NCBI GenBank assembly: GCA_029210565.1
Contig: JARGFQ010000005.1
Location: forward strand, 101,045 to 165,044
Length of the DNA stretch: 64,000 nucleotides
Direction: 5' to 3'
Source of the DNA: Bacteroidales bacterium
GTDB taxonomy: Bacteria > Bacteroidota > Bacteroidia > Bacteroidales > VadinHA17
A program made the position numbers and the translations under genes. Numbering within the stretch: position 1 is the first letter of the stretch; each line of letters begins with the position of its first letter. The notes beneath the pieces are model-generated. The model ran no database searches, was not told the DNA's origin, and saw nothing but the letters and a program-made list of their open reading frames with translations. This document shows, piece by piece, positions 16,586-25,123 of the stretch.

Positions 16586-16720
16586 TATGTTGTACTTTTA
16601 ATTTTCCCCGGGGTTCAAACTGTTAAAGAGAGATTTGACGTGACAATAGTTTCTGTTCATTTACCGGAGCTATATTCTTTTCTTATTTTTACACGTTGTT
16701 AGTTTTCACATAATGCAGAG

Positions 16721-17200
16721 ATGACACTTAAAAGCATAGACCGGGAATATCTTGAGCTGGCAATAGATACCGCCTACAGAAACATCAGCGAGGGCGGCGG
16801 GCCTTTCGGTGCGGTGATAGCATGCAACGGTCGTATTGTTGCCCGTGCAGCAAATATGGTGGTGCCTTCGCATGACCCCACGGCCCATGCCGAGATAGAA
16901 GCCATACGCCAGGCCTCCGCACTGCTGGGCACACATGACCTCAGCGAGTGTGTGTTGTATGCATCCTGCGAGCCTTGCCCCATGTGCCTGGGAGCCATTT
17001 ACTGGGCGGGCATCAGCAGGGTTGTCTATGCCTCTGACCGTCACCAGGCTGCCTCAGCAGGGTTTGACGACGAAAAGATATATAGCGAGCTGGCGCTTGA
17101 CAAAGATGAGCGCAGTATTGTCATGGAGCGCGGACTGCGGAATCAGGGTGACAACGTTTTGAGGAAGTGGGTGGAGTATCCTGATAAGGTAAGGTATTGA
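16721..17200 (+). CDS. Nucleoside deaminase, probable guanine deaminase
   Basis: The 159-residue cytidine-deaminase-fold enzyme has the zinc site HAE (THDPTAHAEIEAIR region) and PCPMC (SCEPCPMCLGAIYWAG). Overall similarity, including GGGPFGAVI, SHDPTAHAE and HQAASAGFDDEKIY, is to the Bacillus-type guanine deaminase GuaD, which turns guanine into xanthine, rather than to TadA. The C-terminal part after FDD is what sets GuaD apart. It is cytosolic and followed after 9 bp by the DNA glycosylase gene. TadA-like tRNA deaminase is the alternative, judged less likely. Confidence 0.85.
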   Translation: MTLKSIDREYLELAIDTAYRNISEGGGPFGAVIACNGRIVARAANMVVPSHDPTAHAEIEAIRQASALLGTHDLSECVLYASCEPCPMCLGAIYWAGISRVVYASDRHQAASAGFDDEKIYSELALDKDERSIVMERGLRNQGDNVLRKWVEYPDKVRY

Positions 17201-17209
17201 TCAGCGGGG

Positions 17210-17722
17210 ATGCCAGTTACAGAGAGATCGTTCTTCCTGGGTGATGCGGTGAGTGTGGCCAGGATGCTTCCGGGAAGAGATATCGTTATCAGAGCGGGTG
17301 ATCACTCCGGTCGTTACATGATAACCGAGACCGAGGCCTATCTCGGAGAGGAAGACAGGGCGTGTCATGCCAGCAGGGGGAGAACGCGACGTACCGAAGT
17401 GATGTACATGGAAGGAGGTCATCTCTATATTTATTTTATTTACGGCATGTACTGGATGATGAACATAGTGACGGGAAAGGCTGGTGATCCGCAGGCTGTA
17501 CTTATCAGGGGTGTGACATCCGTATCCGGTCCCGGACGTGTTACCCGGGCACTGGGCATAGACGGTTCATACAACGGGGAGGACCTTACCACCTCTGCCC
17601 GCATCTGGCTGGAGGATACCGGCCGCCGGCCGTCGTTGAGGGCACTGCCCCGTGTGGGGATCGACTATGCCGGAGAGCCGTGGGTCAGCATGCCGTGGAG
17701 GTTTATTACTGAAGATAAATAA
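17210..17722 (+). CDS. DNA-3-methyladenine glycosylase (AAG/MPG family)
   Basis: This 170-residue enzyme should remove alkylated and deaminated purines in base excision repair. It fits the mammalian-type AAG fold: ITETEAYLGEEDRACHA (with the catalytic Glu), RTRRTEVMY, GHLYIYFIYGMYWMMNIVT, DPQAVLIRG and the GPGRVTRALGI motif. It is shorter than the usual 190-210 residues, mostly at the N terminus, but all core motifs are present. It lies 9 bp after the deaminase gene and 9 bp before the DUF2723 gene, so all three are probably co-transcribed. Confidence 0.9.
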   Translation: MPVTERSFFLGDAVSVARMLPGRDIVIRAGDHSGRYMITETEAYLGEEDRACHASRGRTRRTEVMYMEGGHLYIYFIYGMYWMMNIVTGKAGDPQAVLIRGVTSVSGPGRVTRALGIDGSYNGEDLTTSARIWLEDTGRRPSLRALPRVGIDYAGEPWVSMPWRFITEDK

Positions 17723-17731
17723 GATAAGGAT

Positions 17732-20700
17732 ATGATTAAGGATTTCAGGTTCTGGAACAACATAACGGGATGGGCACTGTTTGCCGTGTCGCTCCTGGTC
17801 TACCTCCTGACGATAGAACCGACTGTCAGCTTCTGGGACTGCGGCGAGTTCATACTATGCTCATACAGGCTGGAGGTGGGTCATCCTCCCGGTGCTCCCT
17901 TCTTCCTGCTGCTGGGCCGTTTCTTTACCCTCTTTGCCGGTGGCGACACCTCGAAGGTAGCCATGATGGTGAACATCATGTCGGCAATGGCAAGCGCCTT
18001 TACAATATTGTTTCTCTTCTGGAGCGTCACGAGGCTTATACGTCTGGCCACCGGCGACAATACGGATGTCAGGGGAGGGAAAGCCCTTGCCATACTGGCC
18101 TCGGGAGCTGTGGGTGCGCTGGCCTATGCCTTCTCCGACACCTTCTGGTTCTCGGCAGTGGAGGGAGAGGTCTATGCCACCAGCTCGCTCTTCACCGCCG
18201 TAGTCTTCTGGGCCATGCTGCGATGGTATGATGAGGCTGACGACCCCCATGCAGGCAGATGGATAATACTGATAGCATACCTGATGGGACTCTCCATCGG
18301 GGTTCACCTGCTTAACCTGCTGGCACTGCCGATGCTGGTGCTCATCTGGTACTTCCGCAAATACGAGGTTACGGTAAAGGGGGTTATATATGCTACACTC
18401 GCGGGCTTTCTGATCCTGGGGGTGCTTAACTTCCTCTTCATCCTCGGGGTGGCCAAGGTAGCCGGCTGGTTTGAGTTCTTCTTCGTGAACACGCTGGGCA
18501 TGCCATTCAATTCCGGACTCTACATATACCTGGTGCTCCTCGTAGGCCTGACAGCCGGAGGCCTCTGGTATTCACTGAAGAAGAAGAGGGTCATCCTGAA
18601 CCAGGTGATGACTGTGGCTGCGGTGCTCCTTCTCGGATATTCATCGTTCGCACTCATCATCATCAGGGCCAACGCCCATCCTCCCATGAACCAGAATGAT
18701 CCCTCCGACGTCTTTTCGTTCATCTACTACATAAACCGGACACAGTACGGCCGTGCACCTCTTGTTTACGGTCACTATTACTCTGCCCCCGTGGTTGGCA
18801 TTGAGAGAAAGGTGGGCGGGTACAACAAGAAGGAGGGCAGATATGTTCCCTACTATAGTTCAAAATACGAATATGACAAGAGATTCATGACGCTGTTCCC
18901 CAGGATGTATAGCAGCGACCCCGATCATATCCGCCAGTATGAATACTGGGGAAAGGTGAAAGGACGCAAGGTGACCGTCAGGTCAGGAGGCAGCAATGAA
19001 CAGGTCACCCTTCCGTCGTTCGGTGAGAACCTCCGTTTTTTCTTCCGCTACCAGGTGGGGGTGATGTACATGCGATACTTCATGTGGAACTGGTCCGGAC
19101 GCCAGAATGATCTTCAGGGTAACGGAAACGTCATGGACGGTAACTGGGTCTCTGGCATACCCTTTATTGACAATCCCCGTCTCGGAGACCAGTCGCAGCT
19201 TCCGGCAGAGAACCGAAACAACCCCGCACACAACAGGTACTATCTCCTTCCTTTGCTGGCCGGACTGGCCGGGCTCTTCTGGCAGTACCGTAAAGACAGG
19301 AAGGGACTTTCGCTGGTGCTACTCCTCTTTCTAATGACCGGGCTGGCCATAGTCACCTATCTCAACCAGAATCCCAGTCAGCCAAGGGAGAGGGACTATG
19401 CCTATGCGGGCTCATTTTATGCCTGGGCAATGTGGATAGGCATGGGGGTGATGCTCTTCTTCGATCTTCTGAGGCGGTTTATGAAGGATTACCCTGCGGC
19501 GGTGATTCCTTCGGCACTGCTCATGTCTGCCGTACCTCTGCTGCTGATCGCGGAAAACCATGATGACCATGACCGGTCTGACAGGTATACGGCAAGGGAT
19601 ATAGCATCAAATTATCTCTCGACGTGTGATGAGAACGCTATTCTTCTGACCTACGGCGACAATGACTCGTTTCCGCTATGGTACATCCAGGATGTGGAAG
19701 GCTTCCGCACCGATGTGCGTGTCGCCAATCTCAGCTACCTGCAGAGCGGCTTTTATATCGAGACCATGAGCCGCAAGGCATTTGAGTCCGATCCGTTGCC
19801 ATTCACACTGCCGCCTGAGAAATATGTTGAGGGTGAGCGTGTACAACTCCCCGTGGAGGATCTTATCAAGGAGCCCACACCCATACGCAAGGTTGTCGAG
19901 TTTGCCGGGTCGGATGACCCCAAGGCAAAGGTTGACCTCTCTGGCCGCGGTGACTTCTTCAACTTCATACCGGTGAGGGAGTTCATCGTAGATGTCGATT
20001 CGGCTCATGTGCTCGCCACCGGTGCCGTACGGCCGTGGCATACCGACAGGATGCTGATACCGATGATCTGGAAATTCAAGGGCACCATGGCCATCAAGGA
20101 TGATCTTGCGGTCATGGACATCATGGCCGGAAACAACTGGGAGCGGCCCCTCTATTATGCTACCACCGTTCCCGGTTCCACCTATATCGGACTCGAGGAT
20201 TTCTTCGTTCTGGAGGGTATGGCCTACAGGGTCAGCCCGATAAAGATTGATCCTCCCGCACCAGGTGAGACCGGCATGGTGGACACCCGGGAGATGTATG
20301 AAAATATGATGAACGGTTTCAAGTGGGGCAACGCCGGTGAGGAGGGTGTATATCTTGACGAGAATAACCGGAGGCTGTTCGACGTCTTCCGGCGTCAGTT
20401 CGCACGTCTCTCCAGGGCGCTGGTTCTCGAGGGAGACACCGTCAGGGCGCTGGCGGCAGCAGAGAAGGGTCTGGGTATTGTTCCTCCGGAGAAGATGCCC
20501 TATGATTACTTCAGCATCGAGCTTGCCGAGGCACTGGCCATGGCAGGAGAGAGAGAGAGGGCCGAGGATATCTTCAACACCATCACCGACAATGCCCTGG
20601 CGTCGCTCTCCTTCATAGCTGCCCTGCCTGATGACAAGGGTTACGGCCTTGACTACACCGTCTCGGTATCACTGCAGGCACTGCTTGAGGTTTACAGGAA

Positions 20701-20785
20701 GGCAACCTCTTTAGACATGCCGGTGCTGGCAGAGAGGGCCTCGCGGGAGCTCAACAGGTATTACGGGGAGGTACGGCCGGGATGA
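17732..20785 (+). CDS. DUF2723 multi-pass membrane protein (GT117/TMEM260-like)
   Basis: The 1017-residue inner-membrane protein starts with a series of about a dozen membrane helices and carries the family hallmark SFWDCGEFILCSYRLEVGHPPGAP at about 29-52 (given here only to its key residues Asp-Cys-Gly-Glu and His-Pro-Pro-Gly-Ala-Pro). The fold is that of lipid-linked-sugar-dependent glycosyltransferases, and the eukaryotic relative TMEM260 is an O-mannosyltransferase; in Bacteroidota a role in protein O-glycosylation is plausible but inferred. A helical repeat-like C terminus (about 880-1010) would face the periplasm. Its stop overlaps the NodB gene by 4 bp. Confidence 0.88.
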   Translation: MIKDFRFWNNITGWALFAVSLLVYLLTIEPTVSFWDCGEFILCSYRLEVGHPPGAPFFLLLGRFFTLFAGGDTSKVAMMVNIMSAMASAFTILFLFWSVTRLIRLATGDNTDVRGGKALAILASGAVGALAYAFSDTFWFSAVEGEVYATSSLFTAVVFWAMLRWYDEADDPHAGRWIILIAYLMGLSIGVHLLNLLALPMLVLIWYFRKYEVTVKGVIYATLAGFLILGVLNFLFILGVAKVAGWFEFFFVNTLGMPFNSGLYIYLVLLVGLTAGGLWYSLKKKRVILNQVMTVAAVLLLGYSSFALIIIRANAHPPMNQNDPSDVFSFIYYINRTQYGRAPLVYGHYYSAPVVGIERKVGGYNKKEGRYVPYYSSKYEYDKRFMTLFPRMYSSDPDHIRQYEYWGKVKGRKVTVRSGGSNEQVTLPSFGENLRFFFRYQVGVMYMRYFMWNWSGRQNDLQGNGNVMDGNWVSGIPFIDNPRLGDQSQLPAENRNNPAHNRYYLLPLLAGLAGLFWQYRKDRKGLSLVLLLFLMTGLAIVTYLNQNPSQPRERDYAYAGSFYAWAMWIGMGVMLFFDLLRRFMKDYPAAVIPSALLMSAVPLLLIAENHDDHDRSDRYTARDIASNYLSTCDENAILLTYGDNDSFPLWYIQDVEGFRTDVRVANLSYLQSGFYIETMSRKAFESDPLPFTLPPEKYVEGERVQLPVEDLIKEPTPIRKVVEFAGSDDPKAKVDLSGRGDFFNFIPVREFIVDVDSAHVLATGAVRPWHTDRMLIPMIWKFKGTMAIKDDLAVMDIMAGNNWERPLYYATTVPGSTYIGLEDFFVLEGMAYRVSPIKIDPPAPGETGMVDTREMYENMMNGFKWGNAGEEGVYLDENNRRLFDVFRRQFARLSRALVLEGDTVRALAAAEKGLGIVPPEKMPYDYFSIELAEALAMAGERERAEDIFNTITDNALASLSFIAALPDDKGYGLDYTVSVSLQALLEVYRKATSLDMPVLAERASRELNRYYGEVRPG

Positions 20786-21408
20786 TCAGGAACTACGGCA
20801 GGCCTTTTCCGGCAGCAGTAATATATCCTGATGCCATCTACAGGATCGGCGGGACAGGCAGGAGGCTGGGCCTTACCTTTGATGACGGGCCTGACCCCGA
20901 ATCAACTCCCCGGGTGCTGGACATACTCGACAGGCACGGTGTGAGGGCCACCTTCTTCTGCATCGGCAGGAAGGTACAGGCGTTGCCCGGTCTCTTTGCA
21001 CGTATAGCAACATCAGGTCATGCAACAGGCAATCACTGCTATAGCCATCTGAACGGATTGAAAACACCGGTAAGGGATTACTGTTCCGATGTTCTCAGGG
21101 GCAGGGATATCACCTGCAGCAATCTCTTCAGGCCTCCCTATGGCAGGATAAGGGTACGGCAATACAGAATATTGGAGAGGAGCATGCGGATCGTCTTCTG
21201 GGATCTGATGCCATACGACTTTGACAGCAGCCTGTCTCCTGATGCTTCAAGCCGTATCCTGATGCAGAGGCTGAGGCCCGGCTCTCTGATCGTTTTACAT
21301 GACACAGCCTCCTCCTCCGCACTCCTTTACCTTGACAGGTTCATCACGGAGGCGCTGCGGCAGGGGTATAGTTTTATGCTGCCGGACGATTATTCACCGG
21401 CTGTCTGA
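20782..21408 (+). CDS. Polysaccharide deacetylase (NodB homology domain)
   Basis: The 208-residue CE4-fold enzyme has the metal-binding TFDDGPDPESTP motif, TFFCIG, the H-x3-H pair in GNHCYSHLN and RPPYGRIR, with the catalytic set completed by LIVLHD near the end. It would remove N-acetyl groups from a glycan, possibly peptidoglycan or a surface polysaccharide. No signal peptide is evident, so it may act in the cytoplasm or be membrane-associated. Start codon ATGA overlaps the DUF2723 stop, showing translational coupling. Confidence 0.88.
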   Translation: MIRNYGRPFPAAVIYPDAIYRIGGTGRRLGLTFDDGPDPESTPRVLDILDRHGVRATFFCIGRKVQALPGLFARIATSGHATGNHCYSHLNGLKTPVRDYCSDVLRGRDITCSNLFRPPYGRIRVRQYRILERSMRIVFWDLMPYDFDSSLSPDASSRILMQRLRPGSLIVLHDTASSSALLYLDRFITEALRQGYSFMLPDDYSPAV

Positions 21409-21428
21409 GTTATTTACAGGCTAAGTGT

Positions 21429-21436
21429 TATTTTTG
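21429..21436 (+). promoter_or_regulatory. Predicted -7 box of purD
   Basis: TATTTTTG, a full TAnnTTTG match, 22 bases upstream of the purD ATG in the 50-bp gap after the deacetylase gene. No TTG lies at the -33 distance. Confidence 0.45.
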
Positions 21437-21458
21437 AAAAGGGAATGAACATAATATA

Positions 21459-22742
21459 ATGAACATACTTATTCTTGGATCAGGGGGGCGTGAACATGCG
21501 CTGGCATGGAAACTGTCTCAGAGCAGCAGGCCACTGAAGCTATTCACTGCGCCGGGTAATCCCGGTACTGCTATGGTGGGAGTAAACCTGCCGGTTGATC
21601 CTCTTGATTTCCCTGCCGTTCGGTCGGCAATACTCGAACACAACATCGGCATGGTGGTTGTGGGTCCGGAGGCACCGCTGGTGGAAGGTATTACCGATTA
21701 TCTTGAGGCAGACGCGGAGCTGTCATCTGTGGCGGTGATAGGCCCGGGACGCAGTGGGGCGAGGCTTGAAGGAAGCAAGGACTTTGCCAAGGGATTCATG
21801 AAGAGGCACGCGATACCCACTGCTGCCTATGAGACCTTCACTGCAGAGACCGTTGGTGATGCCGTACGTTTCATGCTTACCCTCGCTCCTCCCTATGTGC
21901 TCAAGGCTGACGGGCTGGCGGCAGGCAAGGGAGTGCTGATTATCAATGACCACGATGAAGCGGTACGTGAACTGAAAGCGATGCTCGGCGGCCGTTTCGG
22001 CAAGGCAGGCAGCAAGGTAGTCATCGAACAGTACCTGGCCGGTATAGAGATGTCGGCATTCATTGTCACTGACGGCATCTCGTACAGGTTGCTGCCTGAG
22101 GCCAAGGACTATAAACGAATAGGAGAGGGTGACACCGGAAAGAATACCGGAGGGATGGGAGCCGTATCCCCGGTGCCGTTTGCCACTCCGGAATTCATGA
22201 GCAAGGTGGAAGATAAGGTCATCAGGCCTACCGTTGAGGGGTTGCGTAATGAAGGTATAGAGTATCGCGGTTTTATCTTCTTCGGGCTGATGAACGTCGG
22301 CGGTGAACCGTATGTAATTGAATACAACGCCAGGCTGGGAGACCCTGAAAGCGAGGTGATACTGCCTCGCATAGAGAGTGATCTGTTCGACATGCTTGAG
22401 GGTGTGGCCCTCAGAGATCTTGACAGTCGCACCCTGGTGACCTCCTCTGACAGTGCCGCAACCGTCATGCTGGTATCAGGAGGCTATCCTGATGCTTACA
22501 ACAAGGGCTTTGAGATAACAGGCATCGACGGTGTGGCGGGTAGCACTCTGTTTCATGCAGGAACCGCTGAGCAAGGCGGCAGAATTATGACTTCAGGCGG
22601 GAGAGTGCTGTCAGTCACATCACTGGGAGAAACAATGGAGGAGGCGCTGGAAAAGAGCTACCGCGCTGTCTCCGGGATACTGTTCGAGGGAGTAAATTAC
22701 AGGAAGGATATAGGCTTTGACCTGAAAAAGAGAGAGAGATGA
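21459..22742 (+). CDS. purD: Phosphoribosylamine-glycine ligase (GAR synthetase)
   Basis: PurD joins glycine to 5-phosphoribosylamine with ATP, the second step of purine synthesis. The 427-residue length is normal. ATP-grasp marks are visible: NILILGSGGREHALAW at the start, GSKDFAKGFM, YVLKADGLAAGKGV, KDYKRIGEGDTGKNTGGMGA, YNARLGDPE. The C-terminal domain ends in the GVNYRKDIG motif. The stop overlaps the downstream membrane protein gene by 4 bp (ATGA). Confidence 0.97.
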   Translation: MNILILGSGGREHALAWKLSQSSRPLKLFTAPGNPGTAMVGVNLPVDPLDFPAVRSAILEHNIGMVVVGPEAPLVEGITDYLEADAELSSVAVIGPGRSGARLEGSKDFAKGFMKRHAIPTAAYETFTAETVGDAVRFMLTLAPPYVLKADGLAAGKGVLIINDHDEAVRELKAMLGGRFGKAGSKVVIEQYLAGIEMSAFIVTDGISYRLLPEAKDYKRIGEGDTGKNTGGMGAVSPVPFATPEFMSKVEDKVIRPTVEGLRNEGIEYRGFIFFGLMNVGGEPYVIEYNARLGDPESEVILPRIESDLFDMLEGVALRDLDSRTLVTSSDSAATVMLVSGGYPDAYNKGFEITGIDGVAGSTLFHAGTAEQGGRIMTSGGRVLSVTSLGETMEEALEKSYRAVSGILFEGVNYRKDIGFDLKKRER

Positions 22743-23725
22743 TCAGGTTTTTCAGGGTGACGGGTATTGCTCCGGTGACACTGCTTATGCTCATCACCCT
22801 GGCGCTGTGGAGCCAACACTTCATATCACCTCCTCTGGTGCCCGACATTAATGGGGGTGCGCCCATGCCTCTCTGGAGCCTGACCGCGGGAGCACTGTCG
22901 GCCATACCGCTGCTGGCTGTGATACTCTCATTTGCCCTTATGCTGGTCGTGGCGATAGTCATGGTCAGGTTCAATATTGCAATTTTCTTTATCCCCCGCA
23001 GAACCTATCTTCCGGCCCTGATATACATCATTCTCTATTCACTTTTCCCCGGAGAGATGGTTCTCAACCCGACTCTTCCGGCAGCACTGCTGGTTTTGAT
23101 CGGACTGTGGAGGATGATATCGGCCTACCGTATGAACGGGCTGGCATTTAATTTCTTCGATGCCGCCCTGCTGATCTCGGTAGGGAGCATGTTCTATGCA
23201 GGCGCGGTATGGTTTATCCTGCTCGTCTTCATCGGGGCACTGATACTGCGGAGTCCGGGCCTCAGGGAGATGGCCATTGCCCTCGCGGGAGCGCTTCTGC
23301 CCTGGCTGGTACTCTATGCAGTATGGTACGTGACCGGAGGCAGTGTGGCAGAACTCACCGAGATAGTCAGGCATAATCTCTTCGATGAGATGCTCCCGGT
23401 ATACATTTCACGCACCATGGTCATATTGCTCGTGGTGACCGGACTGAATTTTCTACCTGCGCTGGTATCCCTGGCCGGAGAGATGCCCACGAAGAAAATC
23501 AGGTCGCGAAAGACCTTCGAGTTGCTGCTGTGGATGACATTCATCTGCGTGGCAGCACACATATTTATGCTTTCCGTATCTGTGGAGATGAATGCGATGA
23601 CGGCAATACCCGTGGCATTCATAATGGCCAATTACCTGGCTTTTACACGTAATCTCGTCTCGGCGGAGATCCTGTTCTGGCTGATGGCAATAATGATTGT
23701 GGTATCGCGGGCATGGCCCTTCTGA
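22739..23725 (+). CDS. DUF6427-like multi-pass membrane protein
   Basis: A 328-residue inner-membrane protein with about ten hydrophobic segments and few charged loops. The size, the helix pattern and its place directly after purD recall the Bacteroidota DUF6427 family, in which NPTLPAA-like and FNFFDAALLI-like blocks follow the third and fourth helices. Function is unknown. Translation is coupled to purD through a 4-bp overlap, and the stop abuts the convergent stop of the next gene. Confidence 0.7.
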   Translation: MIRFFRVTGIAPVTLLMLITLALWSQHFISPPLVPDINGGAPMPLWSLTAGALSAIPLLAVILSFALMLVVAIVMVRFNIAIFFIPRRTYLPALIYIILYSLFPGEMVLNPTLPAALLVLIGLWRMISAYRMNGLAFNFFDAALLISVGSMFYAGAVWFILLVFIGALILRSPGLREMAIALAGALLPWLVLYAVWYVTGGSVAELTEIVRHNLFDEMLPVYISRTMVILLVVTGLNFLPALVSLAGEMPTKKIRSRKTFELLLWMTFICVAAHIFMLSVSVEMNAMTAIPVAFIMANYLAFTRNLVSAEILFWLMAIMIVVSRAWPF

Positions 23726-24166
23726 TCACCTGATCATACAAACAACGCCTACTCCTGAGCCCTGCTTTCCGTCACGGAAACTATACCAGAGAGTATATAG
23801 TCCGGTCTTGTTGCAGAAGAAGTCAACGGAGGGGTATCTCTTCCCGGTACCTTTGCTGTATGAAGAGATAAGCTCTTTCCCCTGGCCATAGATGGCAACG
23901 ACCAGCTCTCCCTTTGATTCGGGGGCATGACAGATGGAGAATCTGTATTTCATATTCTTCATCAGGTACATGTTTGCCTTGTAGGCCGGCGTTGCAGCAT
24001 CCGGGGCTGCTTCCGGCAGCTGTACCCGGAAATCCTTAAGGTAAGTGGTTTTGTCTCCGGCGCCGAGGACACATCTGGAAACGAGGTCATCGGTGGCAGG
24101 CTGGCCTGATGCCAGGGCCGACAGGAGGAGCAGTGCGGCAGATAAAATTACAAACCTGTATCTCAT
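23726..24166 (-). CDS. Exported hypothetical protein
   Basis: The 146-residue product has a signal peptide (about 1-22) and a small beta-rich domain with paired cysteines (SRCVLG, FSICHAPE, DFFCNKTG, GVVCMIR) and a pattern KYRFSICH...ELVVAIYGQG...GLYTLWYSF that resembles small periplasmic proteins of Bacteroidota. No family was recognised. It lies one base after the lipoprotein gene at 24168-25085 and is probably in its transcript. The two opposite stops at 23723-23728 form the palindrome TGATCA. Confidence 0.65.
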   Translation of the reverse strand: MRYRFVILSAALLLLSALASGQPATDDLVSRCVLGAGDKTTYLKDFRVQLPEAAPDAATPAYKANMYLMKNMKYRFSICHAPESKGELVVAIYGQGKELISSYSKGTGKRYPSVDFFCNKTGLYTLWYSFRDGKQGSGVGVVCMIR

Positions 24167-24167
24167 C

Positions 24168-25085
24168 TTATTCTCCTGATATTAATTTGTTTCTCACATT
24201 TTCTGAAATAGCGGCAATCTCTTTGAGCTGGTCATCAGTCATATCAACGATGCTCTCCTCATGCTGTATCATCACCAGCCGTCCGTCTTCTTCAACCGTT
24301 TCCGGTTCTCCAAGTTTGTAAGTTATACGCACATCGCGATATGCATTGCTGATCTCTTCCATCATGTTGTAGAGCGACGAATAATCACCGCTGCTGTCAC
24401 GGTAGGGTCGCAGGAGCATGAGCAGATCGCCCAGGATGATCTTCTGTTCACCTACGCGGTCTCTCAGCACCCTGTCAGGATGGGTGCCGGCAACCTGCGT
24501 CGCAAGATACTGACCCTCAATCCATACGCCTGCGATCATAAGGGCAGATACAGAACCGCGGTTACTCTCACGCAGGTATTCGTCAATCTTGTTATATGAA
24601 TTAACCGAGAGGAAGAGGAGGGAGTCAAGGTTTGACTTGCTCACCGAAAGCCTCTTCAGGGTCTCAAAATCGAGGAACTGCCCAACGCGAAGACCGTCAG
24701 CCATTCGTTTTATTGTTGCGAGCAGGTCGACGGAGTTACCGGTCTTCTCATAGATGTTGAGATAACCCAGGTCAGCCCCGTATATACCAAGCATCACTGC
24801 TTTCTGAAAGTTAGTGGTAAGCCTGTCGGAGCCCTGTGTGGGAGCAAGGTACTCAGCCGTAAAGGGAACCTGCATCGACTGCATTATTGCTGCTATCTCA
24901 ACTGGTGATGCAATGTTCTGGACTATATCTGCAATTGCTTCATCACTAAGCTTCTCGGCCTCTCCTGCAGGCACCGAGTCAGCGATGGGAAAGCCCAGGC
25001 TGCCTTGCTTTGTGCTGCTGTTCCCGCATGAGTATGCCAGTATCAGCAGGATGATCGCGGCAAATTTTGAGATTGTTCCTGTCAT
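24168..25085 (-). CDS. Conserved hypothetical lipoprotein
   Basis: A 305-residue lipoprotein with the lipobox Cys at residue 20 (LAYSC). The rest is mainly alpha-helical with no enzyme motif; conserved-looking blocks are PVEIAAIMQSM, GIYGADLGYLNIYEK, SNRGSVSALMIAGVWIEG and LLRPYRD. It resembles a widespread Bacteroidota lipoprotein family of unknown role. It is followed after 1 bp by the exported hypothetical at 23726-24166, and a -7 box lies upstream at 25106-25113. Confidence 0.75.
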   Translation of the reverse strand: MTGTISKFAAIILLILAYSCGNSSTKQGSLGFPIADSVPAGEAEKLSDEAIADIVQNIASPVEIAAIMQSMQVPFTAEYLAPTQGSDRLTTNFQKAVMLGIYGADLGYLNIYEKTGNSVDLLATIKRMADGLRVGQFLDFETLKRLSVSKSNLDSLLFLSVNSYNKIDEYLRESNRGSVSALMIAGVWIEGQYLATQVAGTHPDRVLRDRVGEQKIILGDLLMLLRPYRDSSGDYSSLYNMMEEISNAYRDVRITYKLGEPETVEEDGRLVMIQHEESIVDMTDDQLKEIAAISENVRNKLISGE

Positions 25086-25105
25086 CAGGCGGTTGTGTTA
25101 ATGTA

Positions 25106-25113
25106 CAAATTTA
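25106..25113 (-). promoter_or_regulatory. Predicted -7 box of the lipoprotein operon
   Basis: Minus strand TAAATTTG, a full TAnnTTTG match, 20 bases upstream of the lipoprotein start at 25085. No clear -33 TTG. Confidence 0.4.
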
Positions 25114-25123
25114 AGAAAAATGG